This document shows positions 9,701-19,809 of a DNA stretch of 64,000 bases, in pieces (position 1 is the stretch's first letter; every line of letters starts with the position of its first letter). The DNA comes from Flectonema sp. DT1601. Taxonomy: Eukaryota; Euglenozoa; Diplonemea; Diplonemida; Diplonemidae. The notes beneath the pieces were generated by a model. That model was not told the DNA's origin. It made no database searches and was given only the letters and a program-made list of their open reading frames with translations. The DNA is taken from contig OZ025799.1 in assembly GCA_964019425.1 (NCBI GenBank), positions 372,001 to 436,000 of the forward strand, written 5' to 3'. The translations under genes and the position numbers were made by a program.

Positions 9701-11893
9701 TCTGTTTGAGACGTCAGCGTAGATTTGAAGACATCGAACATCCCATGTTAAATTCTCAACAGGACCATTTGCATAAACCGTGTTATTAATATCTGGACAG
9801 CTTATCTTGAGTTCTGGTAATGTTCTTATGTATGAGATAAACTCTTTTCTATTATCAAGGAACAATGCTTTGTATAAATGAGGACTGGTTTTTGGATCTT
9901 TTTCAATCAAGGGTGGATCCCATTTCAGTAGCATCTCACAGTCACCAAAACTAATATCGACGTGGTCGGGATAAGTCTTGTTCATTCTTAAAAATGATTG
10001 GCCTATCAGTCCTTTCATTGATAGTAAGTCAAGAGTCCACGAGTCTACCTCACTATAATTAGACGGTCTCTTAGTTGTGATGGTAGTCATTTTTATACTG
10101 ATCCTACCAGATGAAATCATAGACACGACCGGTAAGAATTCAGAAAAAATATCACTAAACCTTCTATCTGTGACACACTTTTCAATTAATTGTAAATTCT
10201 CTAATTTCATAACCTCATCGGTCAACGCATTAAACTCCCTCGCAGTAAAGGAACATAGAGGTTTCATATTACAACTATTATCTGGAGTAACAGGAATGCC
10301 TTTGGGAGTTAACGTAAACTGATCAACTCTTTTTGGACGCCATATTTTCTGTGTTAGTGTTGCCTTCATGTTTAAACTGCTAGGGACGTTTTTAAACACG
10401 TTTAGTGACACTTTTTCAATAGAGCTCCAAACCTCTTCTGATTCTCTCATATGACGTGTTCTGATCGTAAAGTATGAAACTGCTTGGAAAGATGTAGTGA
10501 CCGAACAAACATAAGCATGGGTTGCTCCTTTTCTTATAAACGGAGACATACATTGTGTGAAACCCAAACTTTTGATATCTTCGGTTGATTTCAGTTCCAT
10601 TCTCATTATATTTGCTTCCCTGAGAGTAGCAGATCGCAATTTTAAAGGTGAGATGGAATCAATTCTGAAGGTTGTTACTGAATCCCTGACATCAGCAACA
10701 GCAACACGAATCTCACACGCAGCATGAGATACGTTTAATTTTACAGAACCATAATGTGTTACTATGCCGTATTTACCACTATCTTTTATTTGAACGCAAT
10801 CTTGTGGACGAAATGGACAACTGAATGGTTTAAGTCTATTTAGTGGATAGATAATACCCTCGGGATCTTCACGAGATGTTACACAGCAGTGGAAGGCATC
10901 GACTACGTTATAAACTCGACAAAGTAAACCATCATTTGTTACGACTATAGAACCTTTTCTAAAACCTAACGGAACAGTTAAATTCTTAAAGTCTCTTATC
11001 GTAACGATGTCTTTACGATAAACATATGTACAAGTTGATAGTAATTGAACACATCCATGCATCCTGTCAATGGCGTCTGGGAAATACGTAATAATCCTAC
11101 CTCTCGGCAGTTGGTGCTCTACAGGTATTCTTGTTTTTCTTTCTGAGTCTTCACAATAAAATGGATGCATACTATTTATAACTACCCCAAAGCATTGTTT
11201 GTATTGTTGTCTTTCACTTGTTTCTGGATCCTGTGATTTGCAAAGACGTTCCCACAATATGTCGTGACCTTCAGTAATGATAGGTCTGTCGAATTTGAGA
11301 ATTGTTTCCGCAGGAGTGAAAAGACAATCAGGTAATTGCGGCATTGTAACTTCTGGTAAATATTCCTCTTCACTGTCGGAACTAAGTGGATCTTCTTCTT
11401 GTTCTTGTTCTTGTTCATTAGTCATGGATGCATCTTGTGGATTATTTGAAACTACAGTTTTAGGTATCTCGATATGAGTCGGTTGTTTGATATCAACTGT
11501 TTCTGCTACTGTGAGGTCGGAGTCAGTTGAATCGCTGCATATTGACTTGACGGATGCCCCTCTTAGAGTAGTAGAGGAGTCGTCAAAAAACGAAAGACTG
11601 CCATCCTGAGATGGTACTTCTTCATCTGCTCTCACCCCTTCACATAAAAACATTTCCCCAGCAATAGCAACATTCCCATTAGCTTTTGAAAGTAGGGAAG
11701 CTGCTTTTCCCAAATCTTTTTTTATTGTAGGATTCATTTTTGTCTTCGTATTTAAATTCTTTCCAGTCATTATCTCATACAATTGAATAATCTGTGATGT
11801 CAGTAAAACCGGATTATGTCCTTCAGCAATGAGAATGTTTATCCCAACAGCATCCTCAGAAGGGAGTGAATTTCTTATCCACGAACCAGTCAT
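6746..11893 (-). CDS. SNF2-family ATPase with internal RING finger (Rad5/Rad16/HLTF/SHPRH-like)
   Basis: This is a 1715-residue single-exon protein. The N-terminal 900 residues are divergent and include two Cys-rich patches (CITCGLPQVSHRACG...CALCG near 780-830 and CTTCNTQHL near 870) that could bind zinc. The helicase core starts with the P-loop EMGMGKT at about 1010. Motif II is DECH at about 1220, where most family members have DEAH or DEGH. A C3HC4 RING (CPICFESS...CGHLFCGPC...CPLCR) sits at about 1449-1491 between the two RecA lobes, as in Rad5/HLTF/SHPRH ubiquitin ligases. An EP-repeat follows the RING, then the second lobe with QAIGRCQR at about 1655. Expected role is chromatin remodelling or translocation coupled to ubiquitin ligation in DNA-damage tolerance or transcription. 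ATCAG ends 3 nt before the ATG. Confidence 0.9.
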   Translation of the reverse strand: MTGSWIRNSLPSEDAVGINILIAEGHNPVLLTSQIIQLYEIMTGKNLNTKTKMNPTIKKDLGKAASLLSKANGNVAIAGEMFLCEGVRADEEVPSQDGSLSFFDDSSTTLRGASVKSICSDSTDSDLTVAETVDIKQPTHIEIPKTVVSNNPQDASMTNEQEQEQEEDPLSSDSEEEYLPEVTMPQLPDCLFTPAETILKFDRPIITEGHDILWERLCKSQDPETSERQQYKQCFGVVINSMHPFYCEDSERKTRIPVEHQLPRGRIITYFPDAIDRMHGCVQLLSTCTYVYRKDIVTIRDFKNLTVPLGFRKGSIVVTNDGLLCRVYNVVDAFHCCVTSREDPEGIIYPLNRLKPFSCPFRPQDCVQIKDSGKYGIVTHYGSVKLNVSHAACEIRVAVADVRDSVTTFRIDSISPLKLRSATLREANIMRMELKSTEDIKSLGFTQCMSPFIRKGATHAYVCSVTTSFQAVSYFTIRTRHMRESEEVWSSIEKVSLNVFKNVPSSLNMKATLTQKIWRPKRVDQFTLTPKGIPVTPDNSCNMKPLCSFTAREFNALTDEVMKLENLQLIEKCVTDRRFSDIFSEFLPVVSMISSGRISIKMTTITTKRPSNYSEVDSWTLDLLSMKGLIGQSFLRMNKTYPDHVDISFGDCEMLLKWDPPLIEKDPKTSPHLYKALFLDNRKEFISYIRTLPELKISCPDINNTVYANGPVENLTWDVRCLQIYADVSNRFYDPSRLYNSSDLGARQLMNIVLGKLYGLVYNELSPHPSMGVYHKYEPFISDFLNAETANETLYLRPCITCGLPQVSHRACGAQSNQYVRANVENCALCGVHIEDHTAPSRKVTVRPKDHQNHPFVSYSELPARYLGNKTHECTTCNTQHLIRNQHWRDPLLRNHPERDRIVKKVYYHDSQREEGVKRDHNLSLNLAVAVVNSDYKSKYDIGMNNCNLRPYQEHAIDWMIKRETHKSKALVSYSPIRFADDSDTYYFSDVYGDFTDKPFSIKGGILASEMGMGKTIMILSLSHHNGPRAHGDYVPSKLRKKGFFLAAKSALKGKAAQSKKHISTVSDDDSDTEKRMAPLFTYQKKSMRRKLKNSESRIKRKDPPKSQGNIKRIKTEEPVQEINNDGRSVRHGMLTGGTLIITKASLRGQWSDELRSKLPNAHKYLIFDYHSGIPVATRNSLPLQDADFVVTNYDIISLQKSCEPDSRSTITNIWWNRIVFDECHFTNSDSSQSRLTVNLKGTNRWMLSGTPLQTNYTKISGLARTLYGIKPNDNMSLVLQTQLNRWLQSTTLRHTFGQVYADTGTKFLEELSQHSDVVVNVVLSERERLVYNTAQQKLSDELKYLTPRSPRWWAQWTVAAMRLRQLTSHVTNTVRNPFSLEYVIPATTVTTVAAHGVRASGSYGWNARVEPSEGAQQSSKIVIEKLPTLIPSNRITEVTETLQNPSDYECPICFESSTVLGLTKCGHLFCGPCIIPTVDIRGECPLCRAKVDQKCLTLVDAAEQEPEPEPEPEPVPSLEDANVDLDEEPAADADAETLFKWLKRKSISSKMNAMIKRITELRKKDPTCKFVIFTQFEATIKAIEREISKIGFESEKIIGSMSQKQRSNALTNFSIKSSCIAFLLTIRTGSCGLNLTTANHVFLMEPCLNPSLELQAIGRCQRITQTKQVVCHRFIVQNSIETVLHDARSGSKSGSNVSILTPAILSQYFGVSIP

Positions 11894-13540
11894 ATTCTGA
11901 TAGGGGAAACAAATTGATAATACGAACCCAGGAGGGAGAAACTACCACGAAATCGATGCATTTTCATAAAAACAACTGGAATAAAACAGTGTGCATTTGA
12001 TAACTTTATGTTATTTTAACTGTTTTCAAATATTGTATTAGAAAAAGAAAAGAAAAAAAATAACAGAAATAACAAATAAAATAAAAATAAATAAAAAAAC
12101 AGGGGCCAGCAGTCAATTATTATTATTATTATTATTTTTTTTTTTTTTTTGAGAAAATCTCATATTTTGAATCCGAGTGCACTTATTTGCTATTATACCT
12201 TTTTTTTTTTAAATTTCTTTGAACTGCTTTTCGGATTGTCCCTAAGTATTCATCACAAGGGGTCACTTCTGTATAAATGCTCACAGAGCAAACAGTTGCT
12301 TGCAGGCACGATTCATTTACAACTTTGAAAAAAACAACCCAACAGTGGTTAATAAAATGCATGTGTGATTGTCAAAATAAACGACGTGTAGTGCAAGGGG
12401 AAAAAAATATATATATAAATAAAAATCATTACCGATATGAACCTCTCTCTTTATGTATTTTAGCTGAAAAGAAGAAGAAGAGGCCAACAAGTGAAACAAG
12501 ATAAGTACATTAAAGAAACAGGGGTCAGAATCGGTATTGCACCCAAACCCTTATTCAAGACAAAGCCTTATATTTTGTTGATCGCAAACAGTAATACCGG
12601 GGGCACTTTGAACATAATAACGGCTTTTAATATGAATAATTTCTCCGACTTTTTTTTGTTGGTGCAAGAAAACAAAGAAAACAAAATAATAAGAATGAAG
12701 TGAACAGTAGCTCTCGCAAAGGTGATACGCACATTTCACGTCATAGTATGGTTCAACCGTTCTTATCAGTGAGTGAAAAAAACAAAATCAATACAAACAC
12801 AAAGGCCCTAACGAATACAAGAAGTGAATAATAATAAATTTAACACAAAAAATGGGAAGACCCCCCCCCTCCCAACAAATATGGAACAGATTATTAAGGT
12901 TAAAGAACCAACACAAAACAATACATTACAATATTGCTCAAGAGTGCCATGCATTATTCATACAAGAGACACCGTGATCAGATTTTTTTTAAAAAAAAAA
13001 AAAGCCATTTATTAACAACAGAACCGTTTCTTACTGACAATATGTTCATGAAAGAAGTCTGAATCCGTGTTTTAGAGACCTCTCAAATACATAAAGTAAT
13101 TCGTGCAAACTATTAATGCAAAGGAAGTACTTGCGTACATCAAAGAAAGAAAAAAAAGGAAAGGAAAGGAAAGGAAAGGGGAAAAAAAAAAAATTACAAC
13201 TTACGAAACAGCTACTAAGGGAATGAATATATGACAAACCCAACGAAGAAAAAGAATTGGCCAACTTTTTTTACTTTTTTTTTACTCACATGTTTGTTTT
13301 GTTTGTGCGCAACCGGTATAAAATCCTAATAAAGGAAAAGGCTAGTTACGCTGCCACAATTCTCTTTCTACTGAACAACGGGTTTGTAGGTTCAAAAAAA
13401 AAAAAATATGCGCAAGCATCGGTCATTATTATCGAGTTAAATACAATAAGTTTGCAATACAAAAAAAAAAAAAAAAAAGGTAAAAATATCAACTATGAAT
13501 CGAAAAATTGACCTTTTTTTTTTTTTTAATTTTTTTTTTT
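11894..13540. other. Intergenic, 1.65 kb, homopolymer-rich
   Basis: Contains ATT microsatellite (12117-12136), a GGAAA-rich tract (13155-13190), many A/T runs and one copy of a dispersed repeat (separate entry). Short frames on both strands show no protein-like features. Confidence 0.5.
13316..13400 (+). repeat. Dispersed ~85-bp repeat, intergenic copy
   Basis: Shares the blocks AAAATCCTAATAAAGGAA, TTAGTTACGCTG/CTAGTTACGCTG, ACTGAACAA and TTTGTAGGT, in the same order and orientation, with 61149-61232 inside the first myosin intron. Too short and divergent to assign to a family. Confidence 0.7.
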
Positions 13541-14834
13541 TTATGCTGTTGGAGGCTCAAATGTAAATGGTGAAATATTTTCTCTGACAACATCACAGTT
13601 GTCAGATTCTTGTTCGTCTGTTTGCACGCCAATCGGAGGAGTAAAACAAAATCCTACCAGGTTACTCCCCACTCCAATATTAGTCTTTCTCGGAGGTGAT
13701 GATTTAAAGTAAAATCCAACCTTATTTTTTCTCTCAGACACATGATCATTTCCAATACCAGAGGAGCTAAACACACTTGGAGTGAATACCATACAACCTG
13801 AGTCATCGGCATCGGTAAAACTACTATTTGCGCTTCCCATTGTAGCTGCACAATTTCCTGGGGTACTATACGGTGGACTCATACGACTGTCATCTTGACC
13901 GAATTGCAATGTTTCACTAAAAGCTAACGGACTTGTTAGCCGACCGGGTTCATATGCTCCGAATGAATTTCTCTGTTTTTGGTTGTTTTTTTTCACGAGT
14001 TTGCCGATCCTGAGATCAATAAAAAAAACAAGAATTTTCAAATAATTGTACCCATACCAAACTAGCCAACCCAACAGGTGTACTTAAAGGTACCGGAGAC
14101 TGTGGTGAGTTGATGCCGCCGCCTGGGTAGTCTTCTTGAGCGGAATCCTGTGAAAGTGGACTTTTAAACTGCTTAAGTCCCAGTGCCGCTTGATGATTTC
14201 CATTGAGAAGTGGTGATGAAAGAGAAATCGGGTATCCTTTTTCATCATCGTCTACGGGTTTGTGATATTTAAATGAACTGCAAAATAGTTTTCCCTCTTC
14301 GATCTCGTGTTGTCGAACTTTTTCAGCGTAAAAATGAGGACCTCGTTTTGCAATGTGAGCAGACGGAGTGTCGTTAACTTCCATTAATTCATATTGCTGT
14401 TGTGGGTCTTCAGAGTCTGCATGGTGATCATCTACTTCTTCAAGAACAACAACAGAACGAGGTGTTGTCGGAGGAACAGTATTTCCCAAATCATCGGATT
14501 TCGGATGTAAACACGTTTGAACTTCCATTATATTTGCCTCATCAAACATCACTGGGTCCGAAGAGGCACATCTAGCAAAGCGAACCTTGCTTCCTACTTG
14601 TGTTTTCTTTAATATGGATTTACTTCGTGTTATAGCAGCTGGACTATTTCCTCTTGTTGCTTCTCTCCCTCGGATATTCTCACTACTACTACCAGTCAGG
14701 GTTATAGATCCAATTGAGGAGCAGATCATAGTAAGAGCGCTTTCTCTTCTTCTTTTAGCAACTCTTCCTCCCCCATAGACTCGGTCATGAGCTAACGACA
14801 TATCAACAGTGTCGTTGGTGCTGTCGATGTCCAT
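13541..14834 (-). CDS. Unknown two-exon protein with FxF-type and S/TP motifs
   Basis: Exon 1 is 14834-14058 and exon 2 is 13972-13541, joined across an 85-bp intron (donor GTATGG, acceptor AAAACAG); frame is kept, giving 402 residues. I do not recognise the family. The N-terminal part has KSILKK followed by KVRFA, which fits a PP1-docking RVxF motif, and many SP/TP sites (TPRS, SPLL, SPLS, SPQSP, STPVG), suggesting a phosphoregulated nuclear or cell-cycle protein. The C-terminal exon repeats aromatic-x-aromatic elements followed by prolines (FYFKSSPP, FCFTPP, FTFEPP). It is otherwise low-complexity. TTGACAG lies 25 nt before the ATG; a tiny upstream ORF begins right at that acceptor. Coding is well supported, function is guesswork. 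Confidence 0.75.
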
Positions 14835-15229
14835 TTTATGTGCACAGCGAGCTACGCATCTGTCAAAAACAATTACTAAAATTCCTTTATAAGGATGTAT
14901 ACAAACATATACGTATCGTAAAGGTACACTTGAAAGGATATATTTTTTTTAATTTCATTTTTTTTTTTTTTTTTTTTTTCATGTCTTTTTGTTTCTTTTC
15001 TTCCACTTCAGAATAAAAAGACGTCGTCGATAAATCTGATAAATTTGAAGGCAGGCGGCCGCAATCAATCTTATGAAGCAGTTTGCTAAGTGCGAAGTGC
15101 TACCTATCACAGACGACTGTTGGAATTATAATCGACTTCAGAACAGCCAAATTGCTGCAGCATAAATCCATTTGATCGATGCACAGATGTGTTAACAACT
15201 TCAAGAACGCCTTCACCGAAAGTGAGTCA
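14835..15229. other. Intergenic, 395 bp
   Basis: Holds poly-T runs (around 14943-14980) and the short leader of the preceding gene. No gene seen. Confidence 0.5.
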
Positions 15230-18200
15230 CTATTTCTGATTCTTTTCTTTGAGACGCTTCTTCGATTGTAATCTCTGCCAAGATTCAATACGCTTCTTAA
15301 GAAGGGGATTGTTGTATGGATTTCTGTACCGAATTTCTTTGTCTTCTGCTGTTCTCCAACCTTCACCCTTCTTTTCCCAGGCAGTCTCTTTAACAACGCT
15401 CCTTCTGAAGATATTTTGGACACGGTAAACTGCATCACTTGAATTTTTGACCTCATCACTCTTCTTTGTTCCTTCAAACTGTTGTATTTTGTTGGTTTAA
15501 TTATTCCTCGTTGCGAGATGGCCTAACTCTACAGTAAAGTAAAAATAGTAAACAAAAAAATAAACAAACCTTCTCACCATCGATGAATTTAAAGTATCTA
15601 CTATCCCTGAGAGGGTATCCTGGAAATAATGTGACTTCTTCTCCTGCAGGTGGTTCACGTTTTCCTTCATGACCAGGACCATTTTTGTGGTAGTACGTGT
15701 ATTCCCAAATTCCGAACTTATCAGGTGTGATAAGACCCATTCTAGCCTCAGAAGTGTTTGCTGTATTAGACAAGAAGTCGTCCCAGTATTCTTGCTTTTT
15801 AAGAAGAGAAGTTTCAATAGGTGAACGGTACTCCGGTTCAGAGACTTGACGCTCTTTAATAGGAGGTATTTCATTAATTTCTGAAGGAGGTTTTTCGAGG
15901 TTTGTCCATTCTCTCGGACTATCAGGATGAGCACGCATCCTTTCTGCAAGACTTTCTGTCATGTAACCTCTCATCTTCTCATTCGCATAGACATCGCGAA
16001 TAAGCTCCTCAGGTGGTAAGTTACCTTCTCCAATAACTGGGAATCTCCATGGAGTCTTTTCTTTTGCGATAGCTTCGTGATCGCGCCAACGTGTTGTGAC
16101 ACTTCCTCCGTTTGCTTCTATGGCCTCAATTGCTTTAGGATCTACACTCTCAACGTCGATATCGATTTTACCTTTAAACCATTTACAGTTATTAAATGTT
16201 ATCTTAATACCTGGCCAATGATAATCTCCAACACAACGAGACTCAACTAATGTGTTGGGTGTAATGACCTCGTTAGTATTAAGCATTCCTGTATCTATCC
16301 ACCATTGAATTTGATCAAGACCTACTTTTGTGTATAGTTCTTCAACAACAACATGTCCTTCTTTGGTACCCCATCCTGTGTATCCAAGCATGGGAATAAA
16401 TTTCCAATAACTGTAATGCGGTTGAGTGCTTTTCCTCCAGTAGTCTGCACCATGAACTTGTTCATTTGACAACATACTTTGAACCCAGTACGGGTTAGCT
16501 CCTTGAAATTTTCGCAATTTGTTATGTTTCCATGCGTGAGGTCTTCTTTCACCCGCAAATTTACGAGATTTCTCTCTCTGGTTTTGCGTCGCATGTCCCC
16601 AAAACTTGTATGCACTTTTTTTAAAAGACAATCTCCTGTTAAGGTACGCACCCGGATTACTATATTCCTTCCAAACATTGTGATCTTCACCTTCGGTCAC
16701 AATTTCTTCTGGCTTTGTTGCATATGATAATGGTCGTTGCATTGGAATATTTTTATGCCACCAAAATAATTGAGGAATTGGATGTTTCACCGGATCGTAT
16801 GATATTGGTTCAACTACTTGTTCCGTAAACCATTTTGGTTTTATTTTACCAGGTTCGCATTCTTCAAAAACTAATCTCAAGTCAAGCAAGTCATATGGAA
16901 TCATCCTTGATACCATTCCATTAATATTACCTGAACATGGTACCGCGTCTTCTCCATTTACATTCTTAACACCACCTGCGAAAGCTCCAGGAACATATGT
17001 CTCACCTTCTTTCATTTCTGATATTTTAATTTGATCATCAATAGTCTTGCTTGTTGATCTACTCCAGAACTGTTAGTGTGGTGTTGGTGTTATAATATTA
17101 TTATTAAACAGAGTAAGAGAAACTATTGTGTTCACGTGGTGAGAGAAACATTCCAATCAGCCGATGCTGTCTCATAATATTTTGTGATCTCAGCCTCCGT
17201 AGAGTCATCTAACCGCAATATTTTTGTCATCACGCAGGAAAGATGAGTAGTAGTTCGCAAAGAACACAAGGAACCAGACAGAGACAAGAGAAACATTCCA
17301 ATCAGCCGATGCTGTCTCATAATATTTTGTGATCTCAGCCTCCGTAGAGTCATCTAACCGCAATATTTTTATCATCACGCAGGAAAGATGAGAAGTAGTT
17401 CGCAAAGAACACAAGGAACCAGACAGAGACAAGAGAAACATTCCAATCAGCCGATGCTGTCTCATAATATTTTGTGATCTCAGCCTCCGTAGAGTCATCT
17501 AACCGCAATATTTTTGTCATCACGCAGGAAAGATGAGTAGTAGTTCGCAAAGAACACAAGGAACCAGACAGAGACAAGAGAAACATTCCAATCAGCCGAT
17601 GCTGTCTCATAATATTTTGTGATCTCAGCCTCCGTAGAGTCATCTAACCGCAATATTTTTATCATCACGCAGGAAAGATGAGAAGTAGTTCGCAAAGAAC
17701 ACAAGGAACCAGACAGAGACAAGAGAAACATTCCAATCAGCCGATGCTGTCTCATAATATTTTGTGATCTCAGCCTCCGTAGAGTCATCTAACCGCAATA
17801 TTTTTGTCATCACGCAGGAAAGATGAGAAGTAGTTCGCAAACAACACAAGGAACCAGACAGAGACAAGAGAAACATTCCAATCAGCCGATGCTGTCTCAT
17901 AATATTTTGTGATCTCAGCCTCCGTAGAGTCATCTAACCGCAATATTTTTGTCATCACGCAGGAAAGATGAGAAGTAGTTCGCAAAGAACACAAGGAACC
18001 AGACAGAGACAAGAGAAACATTCCAATCAGCCGATGCTGTCTCATAATATTTTGTGATCTCAGCCTCCGTAGAGTCATCTAACCGCAATATTTTTGTCAT
18101 CACGCAGGAAAGATGAGAAGTAGTTCGCAAAGAACACAAGGAACCAGACAGAGACAAGAGAAACATTCCAATCAGCCGATGCTGTCTCATAATATTTTGT

Positions 18201-19548
18201 GATCTCAGCCTCCGTAGAGTCATCTAACCGCAATATTTTTATCATCACGCAGGAAAGATGAGTAGTAGTTCGCAAAGAACACAAGGAACCAGACAGAGAC
18301 AAGAGAAACATTCCAATCAGCCGATGCTGTCTCATAATATTTTGTGATCTCAGCCTCCGTAGAGTCATCTAACCGCAATATTTTTGTCATCACGCAGGAA
18401 AGATGAGAAGTAGTTCGAAAAGAACACAAGGAACCGGACAGAGACAAGAGAAACATTCCAATCAGCCGATGCTGTCTCATAATATTTTGTGATCTCAGCC
18501 TCCGTAGAGTCATCTAACCGCAATATTTTTATCATCACGCAGGAAAGATGAGTAGTAGTTCGCAAAGAACACAAGGAACCAGACAGAGACAAGAGAAACA
18601 TTCCAATCAGCCGATGCTGTCTCATAATATTTTGTGATCTCAGCCTCCGTAGAGTCATCTAACCGCAATATTTTTATCATCACGCAGGAAAGATGAGTAG
18701 TAGTTCGCAAAGAACACAAGGAACCAGACAGAGACAAGAGAAACATTCCAATCAGCCGATGCTGTCTCATAATATTTTGTGATCTCAGCCTCCGTAGAGT
18801 CATCTAACCGCAATATTTTTGTCATCACGCAGGAAAGATGAGAAGTAGTTCGCAAAGAACACAAGGAACCAGACAGAGACAAGAGAAACATTCCAATCAG
18901 CCGATGCTGTCTCATAACATTTTGTGATCTCAGCCTCCGTAGAGTCATCTAACCGCAATATTTTTGTCATCACGCAGGAAAGATGAGAAGTAGTTCGCAA
19001 AGAACACAAGGAACCAGACAGAGACAAGAGAAACATTCCAATCAGCCGATGCTGTCTCATAATATTTTGTGATCTCAGCCTCCGTAGAGTCATCTAACCG
19101 CAATATTTTTATCATCACGCAGGAAAGATGAGTAGTAGTTCGCAAAGAACACAAGGAACCAGAAAGAGACACATTCCAATTAACTGATTTGCCATCACGC
19201 AGGGAGTTCATCAACTGCGCGTCTTTAACCGAAATAAAAATGTCTTTCAGTCAAATTTAAAAGAGTCATTTTCGCAAGCGAGTCAGTCGTTAACCGCAAA
19301 GTTGTTTTATCATCATTTAGTTATAGCATTCTAAGAAGAAACTTCTAAAACTTTCCACAGTCAAATCAGTATGAGAGGCAGGCGAATAGAACGTACGACA
19401 CGGATTTAGGGGCGAATTTAAGCATACAGATACAGTATCAAATAAAAGAATAGTAACATACTGTAGAGTAAGTTCCTCCAACACCGTGGGGACCCATCTG
19501 AGCGGCATTTGCTCCACTCACAAGCAAGGAGGTGTTCCTCCGCAACAT
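15230..19548 (-). CDS. MRPL15: Mitochondrial ribosomal protein uL15m-like, 3 exons
   Basis: Exon 1 is 19548-19462 (29 codons), exon 2 is 17069-15570 and exon 3 is 15478-15230 (stop TAG), giving 611 residues. Intron 1 is 2392 bp (GTATGT...CTAACAG) and contains the 145-bp satellite. Intron 2 is 91 bp (GTTTGT...ACAACAG). All junctions keep frame. The family call rests on the middle of the protein: KVGLDQIQWWIDTG, then IDIDVESVDPKAIEAIEA and NGGSVTT, which resembles the C-terminal half of uL15m (L-x-Ile-Asp-x-G ... EV..AS..AI..VE..GG.V). The short first exon (MLRRNTSLLVSG) looks like a mitochondrial presequence. The protein is much longer than bacterial L15, with long lineage-specific flanks. ACCTCAG lies 13 nt before the ATG. 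The uL15 assignment is from memory of the motif, moderately sure. Confidence 0.65.
17144..19173. repeat. 145-bp tandem satellite, about 14 copies, inside an intron
   Basis: A unit of exactly 145 bp repeats head to tail with very few differences. Units begin with GAGAAACATTCCAATCAGCC every 145 bp from about 17144 to 19029. Variation is concentrated at two sites: GTCATC/ATCATC and GAGTAGTAG/GAGAAGTAG, giving alternating subtypes (first four units alternate A-B-A-B), plus singletons such as CAAACAAC near 17840 and CGAAAAG near 18416. Because 145 is not a multiple of three, two of the frames are open through each unit, which yields a ladder of overlapping 97-codon frames that I regard as spurious. 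Degenerate remnants continue to about 19330. The whole array lies in intron 1 of the uL15m-like gene. Confidence 0.95.
19174..19330. repeat. Decayed satellite remnants at one edge of the array
   Basis: Fragments of the 145-bp unit recur in order but degraded: CATTCCAATTAACTGAT, CATCACGCAGGG, TCTTTAACCGAAATAAAAATGTC and GTTAACCGCAAAGTTGTTTTATCATCAT. This is the pattern expected where unequal exchange no longer homogenises an array edge. Confidence 0.65.
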
Positions 19549-19809
19549 GTTGAAGGTACACCTGAGGTAAATAAAAATTATTCTATGCAATAATTACTTG
19601 TTAACCCTTATTAAGACATTTCTATAAACGTCATTGTTTCCGTACTTGCTGTGGGGGAATAAATAGTTGACAGTTGCGTTTCGTTGGTTTTGTGTGCAGA
19701 AATATTTTTCTTTTTTTTTTTTTTTTGAGTTTTTTTTTTTTTTTTTCTGTTTATTTTTGAAAAACATTAAAAGAAAAGAGGCAATGATAACTCTTCAAGA
19801 ATCGTACTC

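Noticed and set aside
17132-19214. Ladder of overlapping 97-codon frames in the 145-bp array, which could be read as a family of small membrane proteins
   Set aside because: They arise because 145 bp is not a multiple of three and two frames are open per unit; identical frames repeat every unit, they lie inside an intron, and no start context or acceptor supports expression.
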